Assembly: GCA_964472315.1 (NCBI GenBank)
Contig: CAYYJS010000012.1
Location: 1 to 64,000, forward strand
DNA: 64,000 nt
Direction: 5' to 3'
Source of the DNA: CAYYJS01 sp964472315
GTDB lineage: Bacteria; Verrucomicrobiota; Kiritimatiellia; UBA8416
The notes under the pieces: model-generated
Told to the model about the DNA's origin: nothing
What the model saw: the letters and a program-made list of their open reading frames with translations, nothing else
Database searches by the model: none
Made by a program: the position numbers and the translations under genes
Part shown: in pieces, positions 21,015 to 29,800 of the stretch
Numbering within the stretch: the stretch's first letter is position 1
How the letters are laid out: each line of letters starts with the position of its first letter

Positions 21015-24000
21015 ATGGGCCTCGTCTTCGACATTCAGCGTTTCTCGTTGCACGACGGTCCGGGCATCCGGACCACCGTGTTCCTCAAGGGCTGCCCGCT
21101 CGACTGCTTCTGGTGCCAGAACCCGGAAGGGCTCAGTCCGAAGCCGGAACTGATGTTCACGGACGCCTTCTGCACGCGGTGCGGAGCGTGCGTGAAGGCA
21201 TGCCCCGTCGGCGCGCACCGCCTCGAGGGCGGCGTCCACGCGATCGACCGCGCCTTGTGCACGATGTGCGGCAAGTGCGTGGAGGCGTGCCTGCCGCGGG
21301 CGCTGTCGATCGTCGGCCGGGAGTTGTCGGTGGAAGAGGTCGTGGCGGCGGCGATCGAGGACAAGGTCTACTACGACGCGTCGGGCGGCGGGGTGACGCT
21401 TTCCGGCGGCGAGCCGCTGGCGCAACCGGCGTTCTCGGAAGCGCTGCTGGCGGCCTGCCGGAAGGAGGGACTGCATACGGCGCTGGACACCAGCCTGCTC
21501 GGCGATGCCGCCGCGCTGGATGCGTTGCTGCGGCATACCGATCTGGTGCTGGCCGACCTCAAGCATCTCGACCCGGCCGCGCATGTCCGGGGAACCGGAA
21601 AGCCCAACGCGCGGATACTCGACAATCTGCGGCGTGTGTCGGCGTGCGGAAAACCGTTCGTGGTCAGGATTCCGGTGGTGCCGGGCTTCAATGACACCAC
21701 GGATGCGATGCAGGCCATCGCGGAAACGCTGGCGGGACTTCAGGGCCTGGTGCGCGTGGATATCCTGCCTTTTCACCGGCTCGGGGAATCGAAGGCCGCC
21801 GGGTTGGGGAAGCCGCGCGCGACGCGGGACCTGGCGACGCCGGACAGGGTGCGGATGACGGAACTGCGGGCCGTCCTGGTCAGGAAGGGGATTCCCGTGT
21901 CCGAAGGTGTTGTCGCGAGATCCGTCGACAGCGCTCGCGACAAAGAGGAGGGGGGTGGCTACTCCGCGCGTCTTGCGGCGATCCGCGCGACCAAACTCCG
22001 CCACACCGAGATCAAGAGGAAACGGGGGGCGCGCGATACGGACGACTGGGGCGATATCCCGCTCGACGGCCGCGCGTTCGAGTTCCGTCCCGAGACGGAC
22101 CACCCCAAGGGTTACCTGCTCGGGCCGCGCGATTGCGGCCGCAATTTCCGGCGCTTCCTCGATGCGGTGCCGACCTACGTGGATCCGGCGAGTTCGCTGC
22201 TGGGAGGGTATTTCACGACGTTCGGCGGGTACGTGACGGGCTGGGACCCCGACACCTACTGGAGCGAGCTGGCCCCCGCGTTCAAGCGCTACGGCATCGT
22301 CCACGGCATCGACAACAACCAGCACTTTCTTTCCGACGTGCGCGTGGGCCTGGACCTCGGGTTCGGAGGCCTCCTCGCACGCATCGACAAGTACCGGCGG
22401 GTCAACACCGGCGACGACGCGCAGGCCTTCTATGACGGACTGACGGAGTTCGTGAAGGGTATCCAGGCCTGGATCGGACGCCACGCGGCCGATGCGCGTT
22501 GCATGGCGGCGGCGGAGGCCGACGCGGATATCCGGGCAAATCTGACGGCCATGGCCGCGGCCAACGAACGGCTGATCGACATGCCTCCGCGGACGTTCGT
22601 CGAGGCCTGCCAGTGGCTGGCCTGGTATCAGATGGCCAAGCGCATGTATATCGGCGGCGGCTCGCTGGGCCAGCTCGACAAGATTCTCCTGCCCTACTTC
22701 GAGCGGGATGTCGCCGCGGGCGCGCTCGACGAGGAAGCGGCGATCTTCCACTTGGCCTGTTTCCTGGTGAAGGACTCGCACTATATCCAGCTCGGCGGCA
22801 TGGACGAGGACGGTAACGACGAAACGAACCGGCTGTCGTTTCTGTTCCTGGAGGCGTCGCACCGCCTCCGCGTTCCGGCCAACCTGGCCGTGGCGGTCCA
22901 TGCGAAGTCGGATCCCGAGCTCGTCCGCCGGGGGGTCGAACTGCTGTTCGTGGACAAGATGGGCACGCCGCGGTTCGCGGGCTTGGACGCGATGGTGGCC
23001 GGCATGGTCCGGCACGGTTTCCCGCTGCGGGCGGCGCGCCGCCGCGTGCAGTGCGGCTGCCACTGGTACTGCATTCCCGGCGAGGAATACTGCTTCAACG
23101 ACGTCATCAAGATCAATTTCGCCAAGGTGCTCGATGCGGCGATGGACGAGATGATGGCGGGAGGGGAAAGGTTTCAGGTTTCGGGTTTCATGTTTCAGGA
23201 TGGCGAGAAACCGGCGCCCGGCCTCGATCTTCTGTGGGATCTCTTCGAGTGCCACCTGCGCCGGGCGGTGGAGGCGACGGCGAGGGGCATTGACTTCCAC
23301 GTTGAGCACCAGCATCGCTACTACCCCGAGCTGGCGCTGTCGTTGTTGTGCCACGGGCCGATCGAGAAGGGCATCGACGCGTCGCACGGCGGGGTGGAAT
23401 TCGTGAACGTCGGCGTGGACGGTTCCGCGCTGGCGACGGTGGCCGATTCCTTCGCCGCGATCGAGCAGCGGGTGGAGCGGGAGCGTTCGGTCTCGTGGTC
23501 CGAGCTTTCCTGCGCGCTGAACCAGAAATGGTGGCGCTGCGGGCGGACGCGGTTGCTGCTGCAGTCCGTTCCGGGCTATGGCCGCGGCGGCACACGGGGC
23601 GACTGGTGGGCCGAGCGGGTGTCGCGGCTATTCTCGGACCTCGTGGTCGAACGGCTCACTCCGGCCGGTCACCGGATGACGCCGGGGCTGTTTTCCTGGG
23701 CCAGCACGATCCCGATGGGCCGCGATACCGGCGCGACGCCGGACGGCCGCGGCCACGGCGAGCCGATCTCGTTCGGCGCGAATCCGAACCCGGGGCGGCT
23801 GCGCGGCACGCTCGTACCGACCGCCATGTCCACGGCGATCGCGCGTGTGCATCCGCCTTACGGCAACACGGCGCCCTTTCAGTTCGACGTGGACCCGGGG
23901 CTGGTTTCCGACGAAGATGGCGTGGCTACCTTCACGGCGCTGATCAAGACCCATTTCGCCTTGGGCGGTACCTTGATCAACGCCAACGTGCTCGATCGCG

Positions 24001-24152
24001 AAAAAGTGCTCGATGCCTGCCGAAACCCGGCGAGGTATCCCGACCTGGTCGTGCGCGTGACCGGATTCTCCGCCTATTTCGCCAGTCTGTCGGACGACTT
24101 CCGGCGGCTGGTCTACGAGCGGGTCGTGGGGAGGGTGGAGGGGAGAGGGTGA
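21015..24152 (+). CDS. Radical-SAM activase fused to glycyl radical enzyme
   Basis: One frame of 1045 residues. Residues 1-~305 are a complete activating enzyme: the SAM cluster CxxxCxxC (Cys27, 31, 34) and two ferredoxin clusters (Cys52/55/58/62 and Cys81/84/87/91). Residues ~318-1045 are a PFL/dehydratase-type glycyl radical enzyme with the radical motif RVTGFSAYF (Gly1017) and an active-site loop CGCHWYC around Cys682. The two are normally separate genes. Here a ~15-residue linker (SARDKEEGGGY) joins them with no in-frame stop and no in-frame start codon at the second part. No clear ribosome site precedes ATG 21015. The enzyme is oxygen-sensitive by family, implying anaerobic sugar or polyol chemistry; its substrate is unknown. 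Confidence 0.85.
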   Translation: MGLVFDIQRFSLHDGPGIRTTVFLKGCPLDCFWCQNPEGLSPKPELMFTDAFCTRCGACVKACPVGAHRLEGGVHAIDRALCTMCGKCVEACLPRALSIVGRELSVEEVVAAAIEDKVYYDASGGGVTLSGGEPLAQPAFSEALLAACRKEGLHTALDTSLLGDAAALDALLRHTDLVLADLKHLDPAAHVRGTGKPNARILDNLRRVSACGKPFVVRIPVVPGFNDTTDAMQAIAETLAGLQGLVRVDILPFHRLGESKAAGLGKPRATRDLATPDRVRMTELRAVLVRKGIPVSEGVVARSVDSARDKEEGGGYSARLAAIRATKLRHTEIKRKRGARDTDDWGDIPLDGRAFEFRPETDHPKGYLLGPRDCGRNFRRFLDAVPTYVDPASSLLGGYFTTFGGYVTGWDPDTYWSELAPAFKRYGIVHGIDNNQHFLSDVRVGLDLGFGGLLARIDKYRRVNTGDDAQAFYDGLTEFVKGIQAWIGRHAADARCMAAAEADADIRANLTAMAAANERLIDMPPRTFVEACQWLAWYQMAKRMYIGGGSLGQLDKILLPYFERDVAAGALDEEAAIFHLACFLVKDSHYIQLGGMDEDGNDETNRLSFLFLEASHRLRVPANLAVAVHAKSDPELVRRGVELLFVDKMGTPRFAGLDAMVAGMVRHGFPLRAARRRVQCGCHWYCIPGEEYCFNDVIKINFAKVLDAAMDEMMAGGERFQVSGFMFQDGEKPAPGLDLLWDLFECHLRRAVEATARGIDFHVEHQHRYYPELALSLLCHGPIEKGIDASHGGVEFVNVGVDGSALATVADSFAAIEQRVERERSVSWSELSCALNQKWWRCGRTRLLLQSVPGYGRGGTRGDWWAERVSRLFSDLVVERLTPAGHRMTPGLFSWASTIPMGRDTGATPDGRGHGEPISFGANPNPGRLRGTLVPTAMSTAIARVHPPYGNTAPFQFDVDPGLVSDEDGVATFTALIKTHFALGGTLINANVLDREKVLDACRNPARYPDLVVRVTGFSAYFASLSDDFRRLVYERVVGRVEGRG
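23169..23199 (+). repeat. GTTTCAGG-type repeat inside the glycyl radical enzyme
   Basis: AGGTTTCAGGTTTCGGGTTT and CATGTTTCAGG, coding for RFQVSGFMFQ. The same units occur inverted at 54795-54828 (AACCTGAAACCTGAAACC). It lies in frame after the helix ending DEMMAGG, about 35 residues past the active-site Cys, where it would make a surface loop. Confidence 0.55.
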
Positions 24153-24185
24153 CGGGTGTCGGGTGACGGGTGTCGGGTGACGGGA
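24150..24185. repeat. Tandem GGGTGACGGGTGTC repeat
   Basis: About two and a half copies of GGGTGACGGGTGTC run from the 3' end of the fused enzyme gene into the gap before 24205. The gap at 20945-20985 and the block at 54675-54790 (inverted) contain the same kind of unit. It leaves the next gene's ribosome site (GAGAGGA) intact. Confidence 0.6.
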
Positions 24186-24204
24186 ACGGTCGTTGAGAGG
24201 ATAC

Positions 24205-26001
24205 ATGACGATGCAACAGCACAAGAGAAGCCGCGGATTTCGGGTCTGCGCACTGGTCGCCGCCTTCTGCATGACCGTTGCGGTCAACGCGGCGCGCTCC
24301 GCCGGGACCGGCGATGGCGTGCCGTGGGGCGAATTGCGGGCGGCGGAGCTGCGATTGCGCGAACTGCGGCAGGAAGCGGCACTCGTTCGTGAAGCGATCC
24401 GCGTACTGGGCGATCATGGCGACTGGCGCGGCAACACGGCGGTGAAGGCGGCGCAAGACCGTATCGCGGCGGCGGAGGCCGCATACGCGAAGCTCCGCGA
24501 CGAACCTGCGCTGGCCGAGATCGCCCGCCTGCGTGACGAGGCCGAACTCGCCTGTCGCGAGACGATCGAGAAAAACGTCATCGGCGACGAACCCGCCTAT
24601 GCGGCCCTGGTCGCGTCCCTCGATCGGGCGCGGAAGGACCGCGATGCGCTGGAAGCGCGCGGGAAGCTCTCTCTCGACGAGGCGCGGAAGCTGGCCGGGC
24701 TGCGGCTGGAGACCGCGCGCCTGGAAAACATCCGCGCCGCGCAGGTCAAGGCGCTCTGGACGCACGATGGCGGCAAGGAAGCGGCCGCGGTATGCGCCGA
24801 AGGGCGCGCGAAGTGGAACGAGGCGCACGCCAAGGGCACGCCCGCGGGCGGCGCCAAAGGCGCCCTGGACGAGGCGCGGAAGGCCCTGCTGGAGATCCGG
24901 GAGACCGCGCTCGCGGACGTCGAGCCGGGCAGTGAACTGTCGGCCGAACGCGAGCGGGTGACAGCCGAAGAGAGCGCGGCAAAGGCCCGTCTCGACGCGC
25001 TGTACCGCGCCCACGGCGGTGACAAGAGCGCGTGGAAACAGGTGGAAGCCGTGTTCGACCTTCCCGCCGGCGAGGATGGCAAATCGGCGGGCGCCGTGAC
25101 CGCGCGGCTATGGTTCCTGCCGAAGACGCGTTTCCTTCGCGGGCTGATCGTACGGCCATTGGACCATCCGTTGTTGCTCCTGGCCGCCGCGGACGGCGAC
25201 CTGGGCTTTGTCGATATTCAAGTGCCGCGCGGTGTCGATATCCGGGCGGGGACGCCGTCGTGTTTCGACGTCGCCCTGGCGAAGGTTGCCGAGGCTTCCG
25301 GGCATCCCGAAGTGGCCCATCTGCCGTTTCTGACGAAAGCCACCTCGGCCGGCGTCCTCGGCGCGCGCAACCTGGCCTTCTGGAAGCCGGAGCGGTGCAT
25401 CGGGGTCGTGCATCACGCGGGCGGCAACCTGCATCACGAACGCGGATCGCCGGCGCAGTGGATGCCGCACGTGCCCTTCCTGGCCATCAACGGCGAGTTC
25501 GAGCGGTTCGGTCCCGAGGGCGGCGGTCATTCGAGCGGTGTGCACGGCATCCGGGGCGCCTATGGCAAGCAGACGCAGTGGGTCATGTGTCGCGAGCAAC
25601 TGCTGCGCATGCGGCGGCGCGATCCGAACCATTTGATTTCGATGGTGGTGCAGCCGCGCGGCGACCACGCGCACTGGGACGATGAGATGTGGTGGATCAC
25701 CGCCATGTTTGTACGCAAGGCCGCGCAGGCGAGGATTCCGGCCGCGGATGCTCCCGCCACGGAGGCGGTCCTGTGCGTGCCGCTCAAGCCGTCGGACGGG
25801 TGGCTCGGCGATGCGCGGTTGGATCATCCGATCCACAAGCCCGCATCCTATGCCGACTATCCGGGTGACAAGATCGAGGCCTTCTGGCATCTTGACGGGG
25901 AAATGGCCTCGGCCGTGGCGGCCTATCACGAAGGAGAGTTCTACCTTCCCGATCTGTCGGTCAAGAACCCGGTGGATCCGGCGTGGGGTGTGGTCAAGTA
26001 G
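24205..26001 (+). CDS. Secreted alpha/beta-hydrolase-like protein with coiled-coil N-terminus
   Basis: 598 residues. A signal peptide (FRVCALVAAFCMTVAVNAARSA) is followed by ~240 residues of charged heptad-like helices rich in Ala, Glu and Arg. The C-terminal half aligns by eye with residues ~640-900 of the 38992-42318 protein (NLAFWKPERCIGVVHHAGGN versus NVAYWKPERTAGVIHYKSGN). The putative nucleophile is Ser381 in KATSAG and the putative His lies in GDHAHW, with RDPNHLISMV between. This is the hydrolase/esterase fold seen in prolyl-oligopeptidase relatives. ATG 24211 is an alternative start. Probably part of the polysaccharide locus; substrate unknown. Confidence 0.65.
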   Translation: MTMQQHKRSRGFRVCALVAAFCMTVAVNAARSAGTGDGVPWGELRAAELRLRELRQEAALVREAIRVLGDHGDWRGNTAVKAAQDRIAAAEAAYAKLRDEPALAEIARLRDEAELACRETIEKNVIGDEPAYAALVASLDRARKDRDALEARGKLSLDEARKLAGLRLETARLENIRAAQVKALWTHDGGKEAAAVCAEGRAKWNEAHAKGTPAGGAKGALDEARKALLEIRETALADVEPGSELSAERERVTAEESAAKARLDALYRAHGGDKSAWKQVEAVFDLPAGEDGKSAGAVTARLWFLPKTRFLRGLIVRPLDHPLLLLAAADGDLGFVDIQVPRGVDIRAGTPSCFDVALAKVAEASGHPEVAHLPFLTKATSAGVLGARNLAFWKPERCIGVVHHAGGNLHHERGSPAQWMPHVPFLAINGEFERFGPEGGGHSSGVHGIRGAYGKQTQWVMCREQLLRMRRRDPNHLISMVVQPRGDHAHWDDEMWWITAMFVRKAAQARIPAADAPATEAVLCVPLKPSDGWLGDARLDHPIHKPASYADYPGDKIEAFWHLDGEMASAVAAYHEGEFYLPDLSVKNPVDPAWGVVK

Positions 26002-26031
26002 AGGCAGTGTCAAGGAAGCGAGGATAGGCGA

Positions 26032-28119
26032 ATGACGGAAAACAGGCGAGCGGCCTCGTATCTGAAGTCGGGAATGGCGGTCGGGTTGGCGCTTGCGCTG
26101 CTGCGTGGAGCGGCGATCGCGGCGCCGCCGACGGACAATGCCGTGGCGGCCTTCTACGCGGGAGACGAGGGCTATCCCGCGTGGACCGACGGCATCCGCT
26201 GGTCGGATGCGATCGATATGGCGGCGTATGCAAAGGGTGCGACGGCCTTCGAGAAGTTCGAGAACGCGCGCGACGAACTGGCGGCGCGGGGCGGCGGGGT
26301 GCTGTACTACCCGGCGGGCACGTACGACTTCGGCGACGGGCCGTTCGATGGGCCGAACGGACGCGGGCTGATGCTCAAGTCCGGGGTCGCGATCCGCGGT
26401 GCGGCGCCGGCGGGCCGCCCGGTCGCGGCGCGGGACGGCAAGCTCGACCTGGCCACGAAGTTCGTCTTCGGAACGAAGAAACGCGCCGGGCATGATGTGC
26501 CGCGCGACTGGAATCTGGTGGGCCTTGCGCCGGAGGCGGGCAAGGGTCCGGCCTCGGTGCGCAACGTGGGGATTGCCTGGGTTCATCTGATCGGCGGAAC
26601 GGTGTACTTCGGCCCCGATCTCGTCTGGGGCGAGACGTGGGCATCCGCGAAGAGTTGGAAGAGCGCCTACGCCAAGGAGGCGTGGAAGACGCGCAAGCCC
26701 GACGGCACGCACCCCGGCGATCCGTTTCTCGGCGCGCCGGGCGGCGCGGAGGGCGCTTGCGTGCCGGGCGCGAGTGGGCGCCTCGTCTTCGGCTGCACGA
26801 TCGAACGCGGCGCGCTGCTCAACGACTACGACACCTGCGGACGCACCGAATCCAAGGGCGGGTTCGGCGAAGAGGGCTTTCACATGTCCAAGTTCGCCGC
26901 GCGCGTGGCGGTTTACGGCAGCCGCGTGTTCGTGGCCAACAACCTGCTCGCGAAGGCGGAGACGGGGAACTTCCTGTATGCCCAGTCGACCGTCGAAACC
27001 ATTTCCCAGAAAGGCAACCAGTTCAAGATCGGCACGAATCGCGTCAGCACCATCATGTGGGACTACAACCGTACGATGGGGTTGGATATCAACAAGGACC
27101 TGCTGGGGCTGGTTAGGGGCAAGACGATCGAGACACGAAAGGGCGGCTACTTCGAGGAAGGCGTCGTGGTGCGCGACAACTGGGTCTTCAACCATGGTCA
27201 CAAGGGCTACAACATATCCGGCAAATGGTGCACGATCCGCGATAATCGCAACGAGCGCATGTTCCTGAAGGGCGGCGCGCCCGTGCTCGGAGTCGAGGCG
27301 GGTTGGCGCTTGACGCTGGACGGCTACACGGAGACCTCGGCGGGCGGCGGCGGCATGATCTCGGACAATCTGGCGCGGGCCTTCGACGTGGCCGGCGAGG
27401 GGTTGTGGATTCAGGGCAACACCTGGAACAATACCGGATCGAATCCCGGCAACGACGGCGAGGGCATCTGCTGCCAGGAGCACGGGGGCACGGATATCGC
27501 CTCCTGGGCGGTCACGCACAACCGGCGCGACCGTGACAGCATCGGCGGCGAGGGATGGATCGGCGGCTGGGCCGTGCGCTGCCGCGGATTGCTGGTGGCG
27601 TGGAACGAGACCGCCGGTTTCGCCGGCGCGTTCGGGCCCGGGCCGGACTCCGGCAACATCGCCGTGGTGGCGAACCGCTCGGCCCGCGTGCATCCGGACC
27701 CCGCCGAGATCGCCGCGAAGGGTTTGCAGAACGTCCTTCTCGTACAGGAAGGGCAACCGCTCGCGCCGCGGATCGCGAGCGTCGAGCCGTACGAAGGCGA
27801 TGCGGTTCGCGTCGTCTGGCAGGACCGTTCCGGCTTCCTGGGCCCCGACGGCGGAGGGCGCCACCCGCTGGGGAACAACGCGGCGACGGGCGAAGTCGGC
27901 TTCCGTGTCGACCGGCGCATCGAGAACGGCCCCTGGCACACGGTCGCCTATCGCCCGCCGCAGATGCGGACGGACGACCTTAACCCGCCTGAATGGATTG
28001 ACTTCCTGGCGCCGCGCGGGAAGAAGCTGACGTACCGCGTGGCGGCGATCAGCGCCGACGATGGCGATGCCGGCGGCAGCGCCGTCTGCGATCCGATCGT
28101 CCTATCGGCAAAGGAGTGA
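26032..28119 (+). CDS. Secreted right-handed beta-helix (pectate-lyase-like) protein
   Basis: 695 residues with a signal peptide (GMAVGLALALLRGAAIAAPP). An N-terminal pectate-lyase superfamily segment (GGGVLYYPAGTYDF) leads into irregular beta-helix coils with Asn- and Gly-rich turns (NNLLAKAETGNFLY; DNWVFNHGHKGYNISGKWCT; QGNTWNNTGSNPGNDG). The C-terminal ~110 residues look like a beta-sandwich (PRIASVEPYEGDAVRVVW). Such proteins are polysaccharide lyases, hydrolases or glycan binders. No catalytic residue set could be fixed, so the reaction stays open. It lies 30 bp from the hydrolase gene and is probably co-transcribed. Confidence 0.7.
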   Translation: MTENRRAASYLKSGMAVGLALALLRGAAIAAPPTDNAVAAFYAGDEGYPAWTDGIRWSDAIDMAAYAKGATAFEKFENARDELAARGGGVLYYPAGTYDFGDGPFDGPNGRGLMLKSGVAIRGAAPAGRPVAARDGKLDLATKFVFGTKKRAGHDVPRDWNLVGLAPEAGKGPASVRNVGIAWVHLIGGTVYFGPDLVWGETWASAKSWKSAYAKEAWKTRKPDGTHPGDPFLGAPGGAEGACVPGASGRLVFGCTIERGALLNDYDTCGRTESKGGFGEEGFHMSKFAARVAVYGSRVFVANNLLAKAETGNFLYAQSTVETISQKGNQFKIGTNRVSTIMWDYNRTMGLDINKDLLGLVRGKTIETRKGGYFEEGVVVRDNWVFNHGHKGYNISGKWCTIRDNRNERMFLKGGAPVLGVEAGWRLTLDGYTETSAGGGGMISDNLARAFDVAGEGLWIQGNTWNNTGSNPGNDGEGICCQEHGGTDIASWAVTHNRRDRDSIGGEGWIGGWAVRCRGLLVAWNETAGFAGAFGPGPDSGNIAVVANRSARVHPDPAEIAAKGLQNVLLVQEGQPLAPRIASVEPYEGDAVRVVWQDRSGFLGPDGGGRHPLGNNAATGEVGFRVDRRIENGPWHTVAYRPPQMRTDDLNPPEWIDFLAPRGKKLTYRVAAISADDGDAGGSAVCDPIVLSAKE

Positions 28120-28129
28120 GAGTCGGAAT

Positions 28130-29800
28130 ATGGGCTCAACAGCCATGCGAATAGGGGGGGCGTTGCTGCCGGCGCTGGCGCTGGCGGCCGCGGTTGCCGG
28201 GGCGTCGGAGACCGAATGGCGCGCGAAGGTCGCGGCCGGATCGAAGCTGCGGGCGAGCGCGGCGTCGTACTTTGGCGGCGCCGGCGCGGAGAGCTTCGCG
28301 GGCGTGGTTGGCTGCCCTGGCGGCGGCGTGCTTGCCTACGGCAATTCCTGGGGACCGCCGTTTCCTCCGGCATCTGTCGCGCCGGCGGTGCTGGGGCCCG
28401 ACATGCCGTGCAACCTGCCGGCATTCGAAGGCGGAACGCCGGGTGACGACTACCCGTACGATGTGCCGCCGTCCGCCTATCACGCCGGGAGAACGGGCTT
28501 TTTGGTGCGGTACGCGGCGGACCTCGGGCGCGTCGAGGCCGTGACGCGCTTCGGATGGGGCGTGGCGACGGTGGATGCGGCGCTGCGAACCTCCGACGGC
28601 GGACTGGTTACGGCGGGGATGGCGCGGGAGGGTTTCGCCGCGGTGGCGAAGCAGGCGTCCGGCGTGCGGCGCTTTCCGGCGGGGGACGGACCGGGCTACG
28701 GAACGGTCCACTACGGCGGCGTGCCGATGCCGGGCGACGTGTACATCGGGCGCTGGCGGGATGGCCTGGACGGCTTCGTCTGGGTGTGGATACTCGAGAA
28801 GCACGTCGATCCGCCGCCGATGCTCTTCGAAGCGCCGGACGCCGGCGTCGTGTTCGATTGCCGCGGCGTGAAGCGCGCGAGCGCGGACGGGCGGTCGCTC
28901 GAAGCGGTGGCCGCGCCGGTCGCGGCGTCCCGGACGGAGGGGCGCTTTTTCGCGGGTGTCAACCCCCGGAGCGGCAGTCTGCTGTTTGCCGGATGGATGC
29001 TCTCGACCAGCGGGCAGAAGGAATGGCTCGGCCCGTTGCTGGAGGAGCGCGGAGCCGGCGGAACGACGGCGGCGCGTTACTACGACTGGCGCGCGTCGCT
29101 GGTGTGCCAGCCGGCGATCGATCTGGCCGGCGCCGCCGGCATCACCCATGCCGGCTTCCTGCCGGACGGCGGCATCCTGGTCGGCGCGCCGACCCGGCTT
29201 GGCCGATCCGTTCTGGAACGTAGCCCCGCGGACGTGACGGCGCCGGTCGCGGCGCGCGGCGTGTTCGCGGACGAACTCGTCGGCTTCGACAACCGGTCGC
29301 CGTGGAATGCCGCGACGCGGTGCACGCTCGCGCGGTTCGATTCCGCGAAGCCGGAGGATGGCATCTTCGCCTGCTGGGCCGGGGTATCGCGGGAAGGCCG
29401 TGACGCGCAGGCGGAGGAGTTGACGATCGAAGGACTGTGCGCGCCGGATCGGGACCATGTGGCGCTGTGGGGCGGCAGCGGCGGGGCGCTGCTCGGCACG
29501 GTTGCGCCCGTTCCCGTGGGCACGAACGCCCTGGCGATCGCGAACTGGAAACGAAAACCCGCGACCCCTTTTCTCACCGTGTTCTCGAGCGACTTCCGCG
29601 AGGTACGTTGGTCCGGGCTGCTCCCGCGTTTCCGAATCGGTGGCGTGACCCGGAGTTCGCGCGGCCTGGTTGCCGCCGGGACGTTCCGGCAGGAATGGCG
29701 TTTCGAGCCGTTCGCGCCCGTGACCGCGCCCGGCGCGCAGAAGACATTCGGCGGCGGATACTGCGACGGGCACATTCTGCTGCTGGAGGATGCGCAATGA
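28130..29800 (+). CDS. Secreted beta-propeller-like protein, N-module of a paralogous pair
   Basis: 556 residues with a signal peptide ending in AVAGAS. The body repeats beta-strand blocks of the kind seen in SBBP or PQQ-like propellers. It opens with ASYFGGAGAESFAG and GNSWGPPFP and ends FGGGYCDGHILLLEDAQ. Both ends match the 30698-33757 protein (FFGAGGVEEFVG, GNSWGPPFP; FGGGSSDGYIYLLKSP), in which the chain continues into another domain. Here a separate gene starts instead (ATGA overlap at 29797). The family is unnamed to me; an extracellular scaffold or glycan-binding role is a guess. Confidence 0.65.
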   Translation: MGSTAMRIGGALLPALALAAAVAGASETEWRAKVAAGSKLRASAASYFGGAGAESFAGVVGCPGGGVLAYGNSWGPPFPPASVAPAVLGPDMPCNLPAFEGGTPGDDYPYDVPPSAYHAGRTGFLVRYAADLGRVEAVTRFGWGVATVDAALRTSDGGLVTAGMAREGFAAVAKQASGVRRFPAGDGPGYGTVHYGGVPMPGDVYIGRWRDGLDGFVWVWILEKHVDPPPMLFEAPDAGVVFDCRGVKRASADGRSLEAVAAPVAASRTEGRFFAGVNPRSGSLLFAGWMLSTSGQKEWLGPLLEERGAGGTTAARYYDWRASLVCQPAIDLAGAAGITHAGFLPDGGILVGAPTRLGRSVLERSPADVTAPVAARGVFADELVGFDNRSPWNAATRCTLARFDSAKPEDGIFACWAGVSREGRDAQAEELTIEGLCAPDRDHVALWGGSGGALLGTVAPVPVGTNALAIANWKRKPATPFLTVFSSDFREVRWSGLLPRFRIGGVTRSSRGLVAAGTFRQEWRFEPFAPVTAPGAQKTFGGGYCDGHILLLEDAQ

